Part shown: one piece after another, positions 13,202-13,465 of the stretch
How positions within the stretch are numbered: position 1 is the first letter of the stretch
Layout: the number at the start of each line of letters is the position of its first letter
Origin: Lachnospiraceae bacterium
Lineage (GTDB): Bacteria > Bacillota > Clostridia > Lachnospirales > Lachnospiraceae
Direction: 5' to 3'
Assembly (NCBI GenBank): GCA_900767585.1
Contig: CAAFZP010000109.1
Location: 1-13,465 of the forward strand
Length of the DNA stretch: 13,465 nt
The notes under the pieces: model-generated
Seen by the model: only the letters and a program-made list of their open reading frames with translations
What the model was told of the DNA's origin: nothing
Databases searched by the model: none
Translations under genes and position numbers: made by a program

Positions 13202-13465
13202 TTACTTCTTGATATAAGCTTTCGCAGTTGCCGCCTGGATGTTTCCGTAGTTTGCAGCCGGTGCTGCACCGTTCTTCGGTACCAGTACGATCTGGATACC
13301 TTCGAGACGCTTCGCAAGTCCCGCTGTTCCGGATTCTTCTCCGTTTTTGGCCCAGCCAAGCCAGCCGAATGACTGTGCATGGACACGGTAGTAAACGTCG
13401 AAGTGATTTGCCATCTCACCGTAGAGCCTGATCTGGATTGCTTCGAGACGTTTCGCTTCACCGGA
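13202..13465 (-). CDS. ChW-repeat protein, C-terminal 87 residues (cut by window edge)
   Basis: Only the last 87 residues are visible, reading in frame from the edge to TAA at 13202-13204. The motif order, SGEAKRLEAIQIRLYG, then VYYRVHAQSFGWLGWAKNGE, then ESGTAGLAKRLEGIQIVLVPK, is that of ChW repeats (clostridial hydrophobic repeats with a conserved Trp); one full repeat and the end of the previous one are present. Such repeats occur in tandem in secreted or surface proteins of Clostridia, often with peptidase, amidase or adhesion domains, which here would lie outside the window. The tail NYGNIQAATAKAYIKK is polar. An internal ATG at 13414 falls within the repeat and is not the real start. 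Confidence 0.88.
   Translation of the reverse strand, partial: SGEAKRLEAIQIRLYGEMANHFDVYYRVHAQSFGWLGWAKNGEESGTAGLAKRLEGIQIVLVPKNGAAPAANYGNIQAATAKAYIKK

Overview
The window looks like chromosomal DNA of a Firmicute of the Lachnospiraceae type. The evidence is the phosphate butyryltransferase/butyrate kinase pair, ChW repeats in a partial surface or secreted protein, a glmS ribozyme, strong AGGAGG-type ribosome binding sites, and a eukaryote-like isoleucyl-tRNA synthetase. A Coprococcus- or Butyrivibrio-like butyrate producer would fit, but that is an inference from gene content. Nothing points to a phage, plasmid or IS element. All genes but one lie on the minus strand.

Layout, left to right. 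1-804 is the N-terminal part of ileS (minus), whose 5' leader of about 165 nt is structured and which has its own promoter. Divergent from it is a monocistronic Gfo/Idh/MocA oxidoreductase (1111-2091, plus). An inverted repeat lies between the two promoters and overlaps one -35 box. A bidirectional terminator (2116-2165) separates this gene from a long minus-strand gene series. In transcription order that series is: a 72-aa basic membrane protein (9122), ptb (8871), buk (7866), a 4-TM protein with a Q/G/Y-rich tail (6753), a 791-aa single-TM protein with a 13-residue repeat tail (5785), aroD (3397) and a stand-alone LytTR regulator (2581). Gaps in the series are 12-87 nt, with no convincing internal terminator. 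A promoter sits at 9224-9252.

Upstream of that lies a second minus-strand unit: glmS (12454) followed by a MATE transporter (10572). Its control region is the richest non-coding part of the window. In transcription order it holds three half-sites at 30-31 bp spacing, the last completed to a 20-bp palindrome; a promoter at 12848-12876; a well-formed glmS ribozyme (about 12652-12797); and, between ribozyme and start codon, an array of about ten 13-bp units with imperfect dyad symmetry. At the right edge (13202-13465) is the C-terminal end of a ChW-repeat protein with a terminator, followed by two GGGGA/TCCCC inverted repeats. I see nothing in the A+T-rich stretch 12967-13040.

Functionally, ptb-buk makes butyrate and ATP from butyryl-CoA, glmS feeds amino-sugar and cell-wall synthesis under glucosamine-6-phosphate feedback, and aroD serves the shikimate pathway. 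The two adjacent membrane proteins with 13-residue-period cytoplasmic tails are the least explained genes. The most unusual non-coding signals are the 13-bp array in the glmS leader, the half-site array upstream of its promoter, and the ileS leader.
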